Shown here: positions 62,337 through 64,000 of the stretch, piece after piece
How positions within the stretch are numbered: position 1 is the first letter of the stretch
Layout of the letters: each line of letters starts with the position of its first letter
Origin: Sarcomyxa edulis
Lineage: Eukaryota; Basidiomycota; Agaricomycetes; Agaricales; Mycenaceae
Reading direction: 5' to 3'
Assembly (NCBI GenBank): GCA_009761415.1
Contig: QUOL01000011.1
Coordinates: 248,001-312,000 of the forward strand
Length of the DNA: 64,000 nt
The notes under the pieces: model-generated
What the model was told of the DNA's origin: nothing
The model's database searches: none
What the model saw: the letters and a program-made list of their open reading frames with translations, nothing else
Position numbers and translations under genes: made by a program

Positions 62337-64000
62337 ATGTCCCAAATCCACCTCCTAGTCCTAGTCCACGGCATGTGGGGGAACTCCAGGTATGTAACGT
62401 CCTACCCCTCTCCCATCTCTCCCATACTCACTCTTACCCTCTTACCCACCCTTCTCACATACCCACCCTCAACCTAACCACTAACCACTAACCACACCCC
62501 CACACCCTCAACCTAACCACTAACCACTACCCACCCTCCTCACCCACACCTCCTCACCCACACCCCCTCACCCACACCCACCCAGCAACCTCGCAGAACT
62601 AGCACGCGTCATCCGCCTCACATACCCTCCCACCGAAGACGGCATCCAGCTCAGAGTCCTCCTAGCAGAAACGAACCGCGACGACGCGACGTATGATGGG
62701 ATTGATTATGGTGGTGAGAGGGTTGCGCAGGAGGTGAGCGCCTACGCCGTTGCGGTTTGCACTTGCACTGGCACAGTTCCCCGCTGCATGTCCCCTGCTG
62801 CAGTTTGCACACAGCTGCAGGTGTTACTATAAAGGTCTGATGATGATGCTGATGCTGATGTACTCGACGGCGCTGGATGTAGGTAGAAGACGAAGTCGCG
62901 AAAATAACCGCAGAAGGAAACACCGTCACTCGGTTTTCTGTAACGGGATATAGTCTTGGAGGTTTGGTTGCTCGATATCTTATTGGGTGAGTCGTCGTTC
63001 CGTCCATCCCATCCATACCCCCTCACTAACCCCACCCTTCCATCCCACTCCCCACCCCATCTTCCCTCCCTCGTGTTGATCTCCATCCCGTGCTAATCCC
63101 CACCCCTTCCTCTCTCATCTATCCCTCCACCCCTCCTCCCTCCCACCCTTCCCCCCCTTTCCCCCCCCAGCGTCCTCCACCAACACTCCTTCTTCACCCA
63201 CATCCACCCCACCAACTTCACAACCCTCGCCACCCCACACATCGGTCTCCCGCGCTACCCCTCGCTCGTCTCCTCCATCGTGGCGCGGTTGGGTCCGAGG
63301 TTGTTGTCCAGGACGGGGGAGCAGTTTTATTGTGTTGATGCGTGGGGTGGGGAGGGTGGGGAGGGAAAGGGTGGGGGGAAGGAGGGGAAGGATGGGGGGA
63401 GGGGGAAGGGGAAGGGGAGGGGGTTGATTGAGGTTATGGCTGATCCTGGTGAGTACGAGCAGATGGTATCCAAGGGCATTCAGTTAGAAGGGTTATTGGT
63501 TTTGTAGATCGGATATTTTATCAAGCTCTAGTGCAGTTCAAACATATCAGGATATACGCAAACGCGTGAGTACCGTTCCCATTATCCTCCCAGTCCTCCT
63601 CCTACCTTACACCCTCCGTATTTTACACCAAATCTCTCACTCTCTCGCAACTCCTCTTTGTGTTCGCGATTACATGCTCATGCTCATCCTGATAATCCCC
63701 GCGCTCATACAATGATAATCCTCCCCGTGCTCACGCTCACGATTCTGAAACTAACAACGACATATAACACACACAGAATAAACGACATAACAGTCCCCTA
63801 CGTAACAGCAGCCATCGAATCTCAAGATCCGTTCGCTGAAGCGGCTACGAATGGGATACAGATGTGCGTCCCTGTTCCGTCCATCGTCGTTCTCATCCTC
63901 CCCTTCTAACTAACCGTACCCATCCACCTCCCCATCCCCGTTCTCGTTCTCATCCCCATATCCACTAATACCTCCCGCAGAGAGCTAGACCCAAAATACG
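62337..64000 (+). CDS. DUF676-type putative serine esterase/lipase (ROG1-like), partial
   Basis: Alpha/beta-hydrolase with the DUF676 pattern: MSQIHLLVLVHGMWGNSSNL (oxyanion HGMWG, split by an intron), then TNRDDATYDGIDYGGERVA and TRFSVTGYSLGGLVARYLIG, with the nucleophile elbow GYSLGG. Next is FFTHIHPTNFTTLATPHIGL. After a Gly/Lys-rich run (about 63350-63425) come FYQALVQFKHIRIYANA, INDITVPYVTAAIESQDPFA and IQIELDPKY at the right edge, so the 3' end is missing. Relatives act on lipid droplets or the ER. Introns (62390-62585, the one up to about 62880, and about 62987-63170) are longer than usual and C-rich. Confidence 0.8.
62390..62585 (+). repeat. C/A-rich microsatellite-like intron in the esterase gene
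   Basis: The first intron of the esterase is nearly all C, A and T, with runs of ctaaccactaacc (about 62474-62530) and ctcacccacacc. It is a low-complexity intron of 196 nt. Confidence 0.6.

Overview
The window is genomic DNA from a filamentous basidiomycete, most likely an Agaricomycete. The genes are compact and broken by many 45-70 nt GT..AG introns, and they lie densely on both strands. Several proteins are typical of that class: a subfamily C GH45 endoglucanase close to the Phanerochaete Cel45A type, expanded F-box/leucine-rich-repeat proteins, tandem small secreted proteins, a Ppo-type fatty acid dioxygenase, and a Ser-rich single-pass membrane protein with an RRR stop-transfer. All assignments come from reading the translated sequence; no database search was run.

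Region 1-12.3 kb: a CLC-type chloride channel fragment runs off the left edge and is divergent from Mediator subunit MED4. Then come a dual-specificity phosphatase, a DHHC palmitoyltransferase and a secreted GH45 endoglucanase. A 1.75 kb gene-poor gap follows, then an amino acid transporter and the spliceosome-disassembly G-patch protein TFIP11/Ntr1. Region 13-25.5 kb: a GPI-anchored-type serine carboxypeptidase, an orphan protein, a FHA/coiled-coil/tail-anchor protein (SLMAP/Far10 type), a histidine phosphatase that appears to lack an internal block, an F-box protein, and a tandem pair of small secreted proteins duplicated together with their promoters.

Region 25.8-43.8 kb: a PIF1 helicase, an F-box protein, a bifunctional heme peroxidase/P450 fatty acid oxygenase (PpoA/linoleate diol synthase type), epsilon-COP, a tandem F-box pair whose first member is broken, and a Ser-rich membrane protein. 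A 663 bp hAT-like non-autonomous transposon with a perfect 8 bp target duplication sits between epsilon-COP and the broken F-box gene, starting 23 bp upstream of the epsilon-COP start codon.

Region 44-64 kb: a small orphan ORF, a 2.2 kb gene-poor gap, a CRIB/PAK kinase (STE20), a very large ATM/TEL1 gene (about 11.4 kb), and the 5' part of a DUF676-type serine esterase that leaves the right edge. TEL1 carries a 908 nt intron made mostly of a CpG-rich degenerate repeat, which is long for this gene-dense genome.

Most genes are unrelated housekeeping or secretory functions with no operon-like logic. I found no CRISPR array, tRNA, rRNA or prokaryotic feature, and no convincing new multi-gene system. 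The most distinctive non-genic signals are the hAT-like element at epsilon-COP, the TEL1 intron repeat, the decaying F-box tandem, and the secreted-protein tandem with copied promoters.
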